Shown in pieces: positions 57,317-64,000 of a stretch of 64,000 nucleotides of DNA (position 1 is its first letter; each line of letters opens with the position of its first letter). Origin of the DNA: CAMEGH01 sp052103595. Its GTDB lineage: Bacteria > Patescibacteriota > Saccharimonadia > Saccharimonadales > Saccharimonadaceae. Position numbers and translations under genes: made by a program. The stretch covers positions 558,001-622,000 of the forward strand of contig JBQEKC010000001.1 of NCBI GenBank assembly GCA_052103595.1, written 5' to 3'. The notes under the pieces were generated by a model. That model saw nothing but the letters and a program-made list of their open reading frames with translations. It ran no database searches and was not told where the DNA came from.

Positions 57317-58293
57317 TCAGGCATATCCTCACTCGTTTCGGCTGCTACCTCGCCCGCTTCGATCTGTGCGACTTCAGCCTCGGGGGTACTTATTCTCGGA
57401 ATCGATGAGTAGTCAATCGTTATTGCAGGCATGTCGTTTGATCCATTTTCCTTGGCGTATTCTGGCGGATTGAGCGATAGGTGGAATTCAGTTCCTTTGT
57501 CAATTTCTTTAACAAGTTCTTTGACCGCACCAATAACCATCGTCGAGGTTTCGGGCTTTCCCCTGCCATCGGGGCAGCCTAGCTCATCTATGGTCGTTTC
57601 AACATCCTCCTCTATTTTTCCGTCCACCATGCTATTGAGGAGTTTTTGCTCAGTCAAATCATTTTGCGGATCACGTGTATCTATGGCTTTTTTAGCAAGG
57701 CGCAAGTCATCCGAACCTTTACGGCTATCGCGGAAGTCGATTGCTTGCAGGGCTAGGCTTACACAAGATATAAATAGGCTGAATAGTCCAGCATTATCTA
57801 AAAGAACTTGATACCATTCTGTACCAGCGTCAAAGCCAACTATTTTGAAATTACCCGTTACATTAAATTTTTTGAACAGTGTATCGAGCCGTTTATTGAA
57901 AGCCTGCAACTCAGCAAGTGAACTTATCTCGTCCGGCAGTTTGATATTGACAACGGTTTCTTCTTGGTCGGGTGAAAAATGCTCTGCAAGTTCGGAAAAC
58001 ACAGGTAACTTAGCATTTATTTGCTTAAAGAGACTAACTATCTCGCTGTGCTGAGTCGTCTCTACTTCTACGTGCGTTTCGTCTTCGTTGTCTATGAATA
58101 TATCAATAGTTGATTCTGGTGTATCTACTGGCAGTAGACCCATCCCCTGTAGCGTCAAAACAAGTTTAGCTTTTGTACTGAACTGTTCTATCACATACAC
58201 CTGCCCTGCATGCTTGGCTACGCCATTTGTCTGCAGTTCGCCGTTTGCATCTACTGCGGCGTTTACTATCTGGTTAAAGCGTCCGATTCTCAT
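57313..58293 (-). CDS. Unrecognised 326-residue protein within the restriction operon
   Basis: Acidic protein (MRIGRFNQIVNAAVDANG; many Asp/Glu), with a middle IKLPDEISSLAELQAFNKRLDTLFKK and GFDAGTEWYQVLLDN followed by one hydrophobic stretch (FSLFISCVSLALQAI, about 183-197), which may insert in the membrane or pack in a core. No catalytic motif is visible. It overlaps both DUF4145 (4 bp, upstream) and hsdS (4 bp, downstream), so it is made in step with the S subunit and is a candidate accessory defence protein. Confidence 0.65.
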   Translation of the reverse strand: MRIGRFNQIVNAAVDANGELQTNGVAKHAGQVYVIEQFSTKAKLVLTLQGMGLLPVDTPESTIDIFIDNEDETHVEVETTQHSEIVSLFKQINAKLPVFSELAEHFSPDQEETVVNIKLPDEISSLAELQAFNKRLDTLFKKFNVTGNFKIVGFDAGTEWYQVLLDNAGLFSLFISCVSLALQAIDFRDSRKGSDDLRLAKKAIDTRDPQNDLTEQKLLNSMVDGKIEEDVETTIDELGCPDGRGKPETSTMVIGAVKELVKEIDKGTEFHLSLNPPEYAKENGSNDMPAITIDYSSIPRISTPEAEVAQIEAGEVAAETSEDMPE

Positions 58294-59000
58294 TTCTCGC
58301 CCTCATCTTTTCCGCCCACACTTTTGCTATCTCTGTCATCAATCTGCTGCTTTATAGTCTCTGGTAATTCATCGAATAGGTTGTCAATCTCCTTTTGTTG
58401 AGTAATTATTTTATTGGCAATAAAGTTCAACAATGCGAACATCTTAATGACTTTTGTACTGTCGTCATTTAGATTAATTTCACCAGGGTGCGCACCGTTG
58501 TTGCCAAACACTCTGAGAATATCTAGAGCCTTTTGCACTTGACTATCGACACCATTCTTGGTGATGGTTGCAATATCGTCGTTAATATTTTTGCCTTTAC
58601 CGCCCACTTCTTTTAGTAGAAGCTGCAAAGCCAACCGTAGGAGTGCTGCGGCAGCACGTGGCGAGTCGCTCAAGATGTTGGCAGATTCTAAATATAGATC
58701 TTGGATCTCCTGTATCAGATCGGGATTTGGCTGCTCGACGAGGATCGCTCGCGGATAGATTATTTTTTCATCAACCCACACAACGTACTTTTGACAATGA
58801 TCGCAACGTGATACTACAAAACTGTTCGGTAAATTATCACCACCAAGAGTGTTAACTCCCTGGCCAAGAATACTATAGTAGCCGTTCTTAGATCTATACT
58901 GAGTCTCTAAGTTGCCCCACGATTGTTTTGCAAAAACGCCGCAACGTGAACAGTTAAACTGATTTTTAAGATATTCTGGAGGGTAGTGTCTACTGGTCAT
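58290..59000 (-). CDS. DUF4145 domain protein with zinc ribbon
   Basis: A 236-residue protein: two CxxC pairs (CSRCGVFA and CDHCQKYV) form a likely zinc ribbon around about residue 20-65, and the DUF4145 helical domain follows (ESANILSDSPRAAAALLRLALQLLLKEVG, ALDILRVFGNNGAHPGEI). DUF4145 proteins are frequent in restriction and other defence loci, role unknown. AAAGG lies before ATG 59000; it overlaps the higA-IrrE gene by 11 bp. Confidence 0.85.
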   Translation of the reverse strand: MTSRHYPPEYLKNQFNCSRCGVFAKQSWGNLETQYRSKNGYYSILGQGVNTLGGDNLPNSFVVSRCDHCQKYVVWVDEKIIYPRAILVEQPNPDLIQEIQDLYLESANILSDSPRAAAALLRLALQLLLKEVGGKGKNINDDIATITKNGVDSQVQKALDILRVFGNNGAHPGEINLNDDSTKVIKMFALLNFIANKIITQQKEIDNLFDELPETIKQQIDDRDSKSVGGKDEGEK

Positions 59001-60069
59001 TGTCACCTTTCATCTCAAGCTTATCGTGTAAATGTTGGTAACTTCCAAACGAAATCCATTTATCATTCTTGAGTCGGCCAACAACAATGCCAGCGTTAAT
59101 CTTCTGCTCCCTGGCAAAATCCTTAATGGCTACCTCGGAAAAATCCTGACTCGCTACAAACGTACGGTATGCTACATCCGGAATCAGCGTACTTGCCGCA
59201 AACGCATCGGCCTGCATTTCATCTGGAGATTTTCCGTCATCCGTAAAGCTAATAAACTGATCCTTTTTCCCATGAAGTAAGACATGTCCAATTTCATGAA
59301 ATAATGTAAACCACATTTTATCAGCGTCCCTACCGTAAGTACTTACTTGCACTAGGGGTTTGCCGCCCACCCAACGAGTTGCGCCACTTGCTTTTGTGCC
59401 CGGAAAATATTGTACCGCCACCAGACCAACGCCAACCTCAGCTAGTAATTTCTGCGTCGTTTCAAAAAAACCTTTTTCCATGACTTGTGTCATTTCTCTT
59501 AACTTCGGCAGAAGTCTACGCAACGATGATTGATCGTACTCCGCAAGCTCGATATCTTTACGCTCCATAAACTCAATCTCGCCACAACGCAGCCATGCTG
59601 CGATTGCACCTTGTTTCGATTCGTCTGTTTGGCCCTTTCTGTATGCGGCAGACTCTATATTCGGTATAGATTTGAGTGAATTTACACCAAAGAACCTCCA
59701 CAATTCTAGCACTCGCTCGGATTTCTTTAGGGTTCTAGGGACTTTATTACGTTTTACAAGTTCATTATATGGGAACTGGGCGACCAAAGATTCTTCTTGT
59801 GTAGCTCGCTCGTCTTGCTCAATGCGAGCAAGTGTCTCACGATAATTCTTATCGAGGTTTAACCAAAATGATGCAGCTCCTCCCATGGCATTTTGCAATA
59901 GAAATGCGGTATCGGCTGTAATTGATGCTTCGCCGTTGATGATTTGACTAATGTGTTTTTCCGACAATCCTGTACGTTCTGCGAGACGCTTTTGAGTCAT
60001 ACCTAAACTATCCAGCGTTTGCTGAACCATAACTCCAGGGTGAATTGCTTTACTTGGTTGATAGACCAT
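58990..60069 (-). CDS. HigA-type antitoxin fused to an ImmA/IrrE metallopeptidase
   Basis: A 359-residue fusion. Residues 8-65 hold a HigA-like helix-turn-helix (IHPGVMVQQTLDSLGMTQKRLAERTGLSEKHISQIINGEASIT). After a helical linker there is a zinc peptidase domain with FTLFHEIGHVLLHGK (HEIGH at 258-262) and EMQADAFAA (third ligand, about 285). It may repress its own promoter and cleave regulators. It lies 11 bases after the toxin gene, toxin first as in higBA. AAAGGAG precedes ATG 60069. Confidence 0.88.
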   Translation of the reverse strand: MVYQPSKAIHPGVMVQQTLDSLGMTQKRLAERTGLSEKHISQIINGEASITADTAFLLQNAMGGAASFWLNLDKNYRETLARIEQDERATQEESLVAQFPYNELVKRNKVPRTLKKSERVLELWRFFGVNSLKSIPNIESAAYRKGQTDESKQGAIAAWLRCGEIEFMERKDIELAEYDQSSLRRLLPKLREMTQVMEKGFFETTQKLLAEVGVGLVAVQYFPGTKASGATRWVGGKPLVQVSTYGRDADKMWFTLFHEIGHVLLHGKKDQFISFTDDGKSPDEMQADAFAASTLIPDVAYRTFVASQDFSEVAIKDFAREQKINAGIVVGRLKNDKWISFGSYQHLHDKLEMKGDNDQ

Positions 60070-60080
60070 AGCTTCTCCTT

Positions 60081-60425
60081 TTAGCGCTTGTGGTAGTCTT
60101 TGCAAATCTCGACTATGATTATGCGCTTTATTGTCTTATGGTTATCGATCCTGAACTCGGGGTCTCCCTCGTGGTCAGGGCGGAAAATGATGCGATCTTG
60201 TTTGCTGATACGGACGGCAAAGCAGCCTTTATAATTACCGGAAAGTGGATGAGGATGCAGATGGTGAGGTAAGTCGAATGATGAATCTGCTGCCGCCAAT
60301 GCGTCCAGGGTCATTATGACCTGATCAGCCGTACAATGTGCCTTTTGCTTCGCCACATACTTTTCGAGAGCCAAATAATCATTGGCAAGCTTCTCGTGTT
60401 TGGGCGTAGCAAAGCTTATTATCAT
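60081..60425 (-). CDS. HigB/RelE-type toxin
   Basis: A 114-residue RelE-fold protein: the central LAAADSSFDLPHHLHPHPLSGNYKGCFAVRISKQDRIIFRPDHEG is the 'HpL.G..kG..svRi....Ri.f' pattern of HigB (plasmid maintenance killer) toxins, which cut mRNA on the ribosome. The C-terminal RIIIVEICKDYHKR carries the terminal basic/Tyr-His group. It forms an operon with the HigA-IrrE gene and sits between hsdM and the rest of the locus. Confidence 0.85.
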   Translation of the reverse strand: MIISFATPKHEKLANDYLALEKYVAKQKAHCTADQVIMTLDALAAADSSFDLPHHLHPHPLSGNYKGCFAVRISKQDRIIFRPDHEGDPEFRIDNHKTIKRIIIVEICKDYHKR

Positions 60426-60541
60426 TGTACTACCCTCTACATAATTCTGTCAACATTTTTATTAACTATCATGGTAATTATTTTACATGACATGAACGTA
60501 ACTTGCAAGTGATCTGGGAATATTTCTTAATGTGCCTATGC
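60426..60541. other. Gap between higB and hsdM, candidate higBA promoter region
   Basis: A stretch of 116 bases without a gene. On the minus strand it is AT-rich, with TAACATTTTTAT-like sequence and a TGACATGAACGTAACTTGCAAG segment. No clear terminator after hsdM is visible, so the toxin pair may be read both from here and through hsdM. Confidence 0.35.
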
Positions 60542-62002
60542 TTACAATTGGATTGTATCCAGAATACCTGCAACTTCTTTGTCGATACCTTTGATATCCT
60601 CTAAAATCTCCTCTGGCGCTTTCAACTCCTCCGCCTCCGGCTCGTGCGGGTTTTTGACACCAAGGTCGAGGGTGGATTTGTCGATGTCGTCGATGTTGAT
60701 CGTCCATGAATTCTCACTGGTCTCGCGAGTTTTATATTTGGCAAGGAAGTCGGCAAAATCGCCGATGTTCAGCGGATTGGTTTTACCGAGGTTACGCCCA
60801 GGATTCAGCTGATAATACCAAATGTCTCGCGTCGGCTCGCCTTTGCGGAAAAATAGCACTACAGTCTTGACACCCGTAGAGCCAGTGGCACTAAACACGC
60901 CGCCCGGCAGGTCGAGGATGGTGTGCAGATTGTAGCCGTCGACCAGCTCCCTGCGAATATTGCCTGTTGCACCATTTGGCTCGTTGGTCAGGAAGGTGTT
61001 TTTAATAACCACCGCCGCCTCGCCGCCAGTGCGGAGCTTTTTCATGAAGTGCTGCATAAATAGATTGGCTGTCTCGCGCGTCTGAATCTTGAAATTGCGT
61101 TGCACTTCTGGGCGCTCGCTACCGCCAAACGGCGGATTTGCCAAAATGTAGTCATAGCGGTCTTTGTCTTGAATGCCGCGCGTATCTTCGTTGAGTGTGT
61201 TGCCGTGAATCATGTTTGGCGACTCGATGCCATGCAAAATCATGTTCATTGTGCCGAGTAGGTATGGCTCTGGCTTTTTGTTCTTGCCGTAAAATGTGTC
61301 TTCTTTGAGCTTTTTCAATTCGCTCGACGTCGTCACCTTGCTACGTAGGTACGCATACGTTTCGGTCAAAAATCCTGCCGAGCCAGCCGCACCGTCGTAT
61401 ACCGTTTTGAGTAGCTGCGGGTCAACCGCTTGTACCATCGCCTGAATCAGCGGGCGTGGCGTGTAATATTCGCCGCTGCGCCCTGCGCCACCCATCAGCT
61501 TTAGCCGATCTTCGTATAGTGCCGACAGTTGATCAAGCTCGTCCTGAGTCTGGAACTGCAGGTCATCTATAATGTCGATGACCTCACGTAAGTTACGGCC
61601 ACCTACTATTTTATTGTTCACCTCGCCAAAAATCTCACCGATTTTGTATATGAGCGATTTTGGATCGTTCTCGGTGTTTTTGAACGATTTGAGATAGGGA
61701 AACAGCTTTTGGTTTACGAATTCAATCAGGTCATCGCCTGTCATCTGCGCAGAAATGTCTTGCTTGCCATTTGCTAGCTTGGGTGCCGCCCAGTTGTCCC
61801 ACTGGAACTCATCCTTAAATAGCGGTTCGTACGTCTCGCCATGAAACACCGCCTCGGCCTTGCGCGTCTCCTCTAGATCATCGAGATACTTTAAGAAAAG
61901 AATCCACGACATCTGCGCCATGTAGTCGCCCGCGCCGTTTGTGCCGGCATCCTCAAGAAGAATATTGTCAATGCGTTTGAATTCTGTGCGTATGTCGGCC
62001 AT
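60542..62002 (-). CDS. hsdM: Type I restriction enzyme, M (methyltransferase) subunit
   Basis: The 486-residue N6-adenine methylase has the N-terminal helical domain (QMSWILFLKYLDDLEETR), AGRSGEYYTPRPLIQAMVQAV, SAM motif I YDGAAGSAGFL (in place of D-P-x-C/A-G-SGG), and catalytic motif IV ILANPPFGG (NPPF). It methylates adenine in both half-sites given by HsdS. ATG 62002 lies 1 base after the fic stop and has GGAGAATAA upstream. HsdM and HsdR are both intact, so the system should be active in at least one hsdS state. Confidence 0.95.
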   Translation of the reverse strand: MADIRTEFKRIDNILLEDAGTNGAGDYMAQMSWILFLKYLDDLEETRKAEAVFHGETYEPLFKDEFQWDNWAAPKLANGKQDISAQMTGDDLIEFVNQKLFPYLKSFKNTENDPKSLIYKIGEIFGEVNNKIVGGRNLREVIDIIDDLQFQTQDELDQLSALYEDRLKLMGGAGRSGEYYTPRPLIQAMVQAVDPQLLKTVYDGAAGSAGFLTETYAYLRSKVTTSSELKKLKEDTFYGKNKKPEPYLLGTMNMILHGIESPNMIHGNTLNEDTRGIQDKDRYDYILANPPFGGSERPEVQRNFKIQTRETANLFMQHFMKKLRTGGEAAVVIKNTFLTNEPNGATGNIRRELVDGYNLHTILDLPGGVFSATGSTGVKTVVLFFRKGEPTRDIWYYQLNPGRNLGKTNPLNIGDFADFLAKYKTRETSENSWTINIDDIDKSTLDLGVKNPHEPEAEELKAPEEILEDIKGIDKEVAGILDTIQL

Positions 62003-62003
62003 G

Positions 62004-62894
62004 TTATTTATTCTCCTCGATTTTATAGTCTTCTGCAATCATCCAAATCCCACGCCTGCGAAACGCTGGAATTGTACCTCGCCTCGCTTTGTTAGACGCG
62101 CTATGCGGCGAAATGTCATTTGCTTTTGCCCATGTAGAAAGACGGATGATTTTTGCAGCCGTGAGCGTGGTAATGCGGCGATAGAATGCTTCGATCAACA
62201 GATCTGCGAAGAGGTCGGTAAATTCGTCATACTTACCATCAGTACCGTAAGTCGTAAACGCGGGGTAGTAATCAGTCTTTTTACCTTTATTTGGAATGAT
62301 AATGGGCGGATAGCCGAGTGCCATGAGTTGCTGATTAATGAGCACGCGGCCGATCCGGCCGTTGCCGTCTGAGAATGGATGAATTGTCTCAAACTCTGCG
62401 TGAAACCAAGCAATTTTATCAAGGAAATACGTGTCATCTTGGTGGTATTTTTGCACTAGACCGCTCATAAGGCCAGACACAAGATCGGGGTTTGCTCCCA
62501 TATGGTTGCCAACTCGTACCCACTCTTTGCCTCGGCGGAACCTACCTGCCCAATCGTCTTGTATACTTGCGAGGAGTATCCCGTGGAGACGTAAAATAAG
62601 TTCGATGTCGAGCTCTTGGTCTTGATTTTCAAGTAAATACTCGGTAACCTTTGCAAGGTTTTTCGCTTCGTACACCTCCCTGACATCTTGGTCTTTTTTG
62701 ATGATATCCCGGATAAGAATATCCTCCGTATCTTCAAGCGTAAGAGTAGAGTTCTCAATGGCGTTGGAGTTGTAGACCATCTCGGGGATTTCAGTAATGG
62801 CGATTTCACGAATCGCTTCTTTGTTCGCACTCGCAAGTTGCTGATACCGTGTCAGCAGAGTCTCAATTCGATCCTTGGTGATTTGGTTGATCAT
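62004..62894 (-). CDS. Fic-domain AMP-transferase, self-inhibited class
   Basis: A 296-residue Fic protein with the complete active-site motif HPFSDGNGRIGR (His 172) and an N-terminal inhibitory helix SNAIEN (43-48; the (S/T)xxxE(G/N) motif), so the enzyme should be off until relieved. A C-terminal helix-turn-helix-like part (LTAAKIIRLSTWAKANDISPHSASNKARRGTIPAFRR) could bind DNA. Fic enzymes of this layout are often the first gene next to hsdM. ATG 62894 is 9 bases after a TATAAT box (62904-62909). Confidence 0.92.
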   Translation of the reverse strand: MINQITKDRIETLLTRYQQLASANKEAIREIAITEIPEMVYNSNAIENSTLTLEDTEDILIRDIIKKDQDVREVYEAKNLAKVTEYLLENQDQELDIELILRLHGILLASIQDDWAGRFRRGKEWVRVGNHMGANPDLVSGLMSGLVQKYHQDDTYFLDKIAWFHAEFETIHPFSDGNGRIGRVLINQQLMALGYPPIIIPNKGKKTDYYPAFTTYGTDGKYDEFTDLFADLLIEAFYRRITTLTAAKIIRLSTWAKANDISPHSASNKARRGTIPAFRRRGIWMIAEDYKIEENK

Positions 62895-62903
62895 GCTTAT
62901 TCT

Positions 62904-62909
62904 ATTATA
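62904..62909 (-). promoter_or_regulatory. -10 box of the fic-hsdM operon
   Basis: Minus strand TGCTATAAT, 9 bases before the fic ATG, immediately next to the inner arm of the inverted repeat. Confidence 0.6.
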
Positions 62910-62913
62910 GCAC

Positions 62914-62959
62914 ACTTTACGTTAAAAGACGGCTATTTATGATGTTTTTAACGTAAAGT
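62914..62959. promoter_or_regulatory. 14-bp inverted repeat over the fic promoter, candidate operator
   Basis: ACTTTACGTTAAAA (62914-62927) and TTTTAACGTAAAGT (62946-62959) are perfect arms, 18 bases apart. One arm lies against the -10 box and the other upstream of the -35 region. The core TTTACGTT / AACGTAAA is shared with the clp repeat at 14409-14441. Confidence 0.65.
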
Positions 62960-62992
62960 TAAATTAAATCTGATTTTACAAAGCAAGGAGAG

Positions 62993-63252
62993 TTAGTCGA
63001 TAAAGGGAATGCCTAAGAGGTTACAGGCTTTACGAAGACACTGGGTCGCTTCGATATTAGCCGTAGATGAGCTAGAACTACCGCTCGGATGATTATGAAC
63101 ACTACAATAATATTCGCCGCGCGGTAAGTAATCACATCCACAAACGTTTTTATCACGGATGTCTGCCAGTTGCGCCACCGCCTCTTCTAGTGAATCAATA
63201 ATTAAGTACTCGGAAACTTCAAATTGTCAGCGTTAGGCTCAAACCCTGTCAT
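62993..63252 (-). pseudogene. Decayed radC-like (JAB/MPN domain) gene
   Basis: Fragments in two frames: MTGFEPNADNLKF (63252 to 63202) and then, after a one-base shift, SEYLIIDSLEEAVAQLADIRDKN and SVHNHPSGSSSSSTANIEATQCLRKACNLLGIPFID down to 62993. These are the start and end of a RadC-type metallopeptidase-like domain (HNHPSG...S..D...T..L..A..LLGI). About 45 residues between 'DIRDKN' and 'HNHPSG', including the HPREVF segment, are lost, and the gene stops just before the usual 'DHIIVG' end. So it is broken by a frameshift, an internal deletion and truncation. Confidence 0.7.
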
Positions 63253-63354
63253 GATTTACGTGGTTTAATTATGGGATCAAGACTCTTGATACTCAGCAAA
63301 TCTTCATATATAAGCGAACTATCTTTTTCTTTTAGTGCTTTTACACAACAACCA

Positions 63355-63858
63355 CTACGAAAGAAGCTCCTCAGTCACAGCACAAACATCACCATAACGC
63401 CCCACAACTCCACCACTGCCGTCTTCCAGATTCCATACAGCAATAGGATTTACTTCATTCATACGCACGGCGTCTTTATCTGCCATGTTTTCAAGAGCGG
63501 ATAGTGGCGTTGTTTCAGTCGATTGAACTGACCATTCGCCGCGTACTATTACCTGATCGATAGCAGCTTCAAGATTATACGTATAACCAGTATCGGTTTG
63601 ATTAATCACCACGTGATTGCCATTTTCTGTCACATACGCGCCCGCTTCGTCACTTGCGTCAGCCTGACGCATAATGTCTTTCGTAGCTTCGCGCACAGCA
63701 ACATAACCGCACCAGTACGACGAGTCCATATCCTCTGGCATTGTTTCGTATATATTTGTAGCTGGTGCTTCGGCATTTGCGCATCCGCCCAACAACGAAG
63801 CTGCCGTTCCCATAGCAACCACAGATGCACCAACTTTCTCGCCCAAATATTGCTTCAT
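63355..63858 (-). CDS. Lipoprotein, 167 residues
   Basis: The signal peptide ends in a lipobox SLLGGC (Cys about 26), so the mature protein is probably lipid-anchored outside the membrane. The mature part is acidic, with two or three further Cys (SSYWCGYV, GDVCAVT) and no recognised domain. The region 63223-63354 to its right-hand neighbour contains only the broken gene start and spacer. Confidence 0.65.
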   Translation of the reverse strand: MKQYLGEKVGASVVAMGTAASLLGGCANAEAPATNIYETMPEDMDSSYWCGYVAVREATKDIMRQADASDEAGAYVTENGNHVVINQTDTGYTYNLEAAIDQVIVRGEWSVQSTETTPLSALENMADKDAVRMNEVNPIAVWNLEDGSGGVVGRYGDVCAVTEELLS

Positions 63859-63894
63859 ACTATTATTATAGCATAAAGTAGTAAACTTATCAAT

Positions 63895-64000
63895 TTATGC
63901 TGGCTGTTGCGCGGTGTACCATTCACCGAATGCCACCCAATGGCGCAGCTCTTCGCCAGCCGAAGCAATGTCGCCATCCGCCAATTGTTCTGCCATGGTT
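63895..64000 (-). CDS. C-terminal end of a gene entering from the right edge (partial)
   Basis: 35 codons are visible, reading ...MAEQLADGDIASAGEELRHW and ending EWYTAQQPA before TAA. It is too short to identify. The frame is open to the edge. Confidence 0.45.
   Translation of the reverse strand, partial: TMAEQLADGDIASAGEELRHWVAFGEWYTAQQPA

Overview
The window reads as one continuous stretch of a small-genome bacterium of the Candidate Phyla Radiation, most likely Candidatus Saccharibacteria (TM7). This is inferred from protein make-up: a short HrcA, several recurrent small membrane proteins, many divergent single-copy housekeeping genes, and no sign of amino-acid or nucleotide synthesis. 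TGA acts as a normal stop (for example the ATGA overlaps at 13014, 47464 and 53756), so the Gly-TGA code of other CPR lineages does not apply. Many first genes of operons carry a -10 box (TATAAT/TATACT type) only 6-7 bases before the start codon, which implies leaderless mRNAs. Downstream genes use Shine-Dalgarno sites.

Layout. 1-10.1 kb: the 3' part of an esterase with a large insertion, then a leftward housekeeping block tilS, ftsH, murJ, a two-piece lepA, gmk, and hrcA-grpE behind a CIRCE operator. 10.1-17.4 kb: a lipase, a flavin oxidoreductase without its redox cysteines, a single-AAA Clp ATPase behind a leader peptide and terminator, an FtsB-like protein, and all three CAU-anticodon tRNAs (initiator Met, elongator Met, probable lysidine-dependent Ile), close to tilS. 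17.4-25.2 kb: an ABC/FtsX exporter, small secreted and membrane proteins, an LssY_C protein and an MFS permease. 25.3-33.6 kb: a MurC-type ligase, MazG, TrmB, a variant MutY, YtxH, AspRS, a CBS protein and a secreted DsbA. 33.6-48.1 kb: two CorA transporters, YihY, TrxB, FMN reductase with an ArsR regulator, VIT1, MetK under a SAM riboswitch, an LTA-synthase-like enzyme, an FKBP, DUF2726/DUF2130, fused OtsA-OtsB and a mycothiol-type DsbA protein.

48.2-64 kb is accessory. A sugar dehydratase and a membrane glycosyltransferase are followed by short unrecognised genes. Then comes a roughly 9-kb leftward defence locus: fic - hsdM - higB - higA/IrrE - DUF4145 - unknown - hsdS - hsdR - membrane protein. 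The hsdS gene is broken by a (CA)8 tract placed exactly so that losing one unit fuses both target-recognition halves into one 386-residue S subunit, so this is very probably a phase-variable type I restriction system. The fic promoter carries a 14-bp inverted repeat whose TTTACGTT/AACGTAAA core also flanks the likely clp promoter at 14.4 kb, suggesting a shared regulator. A decayed radC remnant and a lipoprotein close the window.
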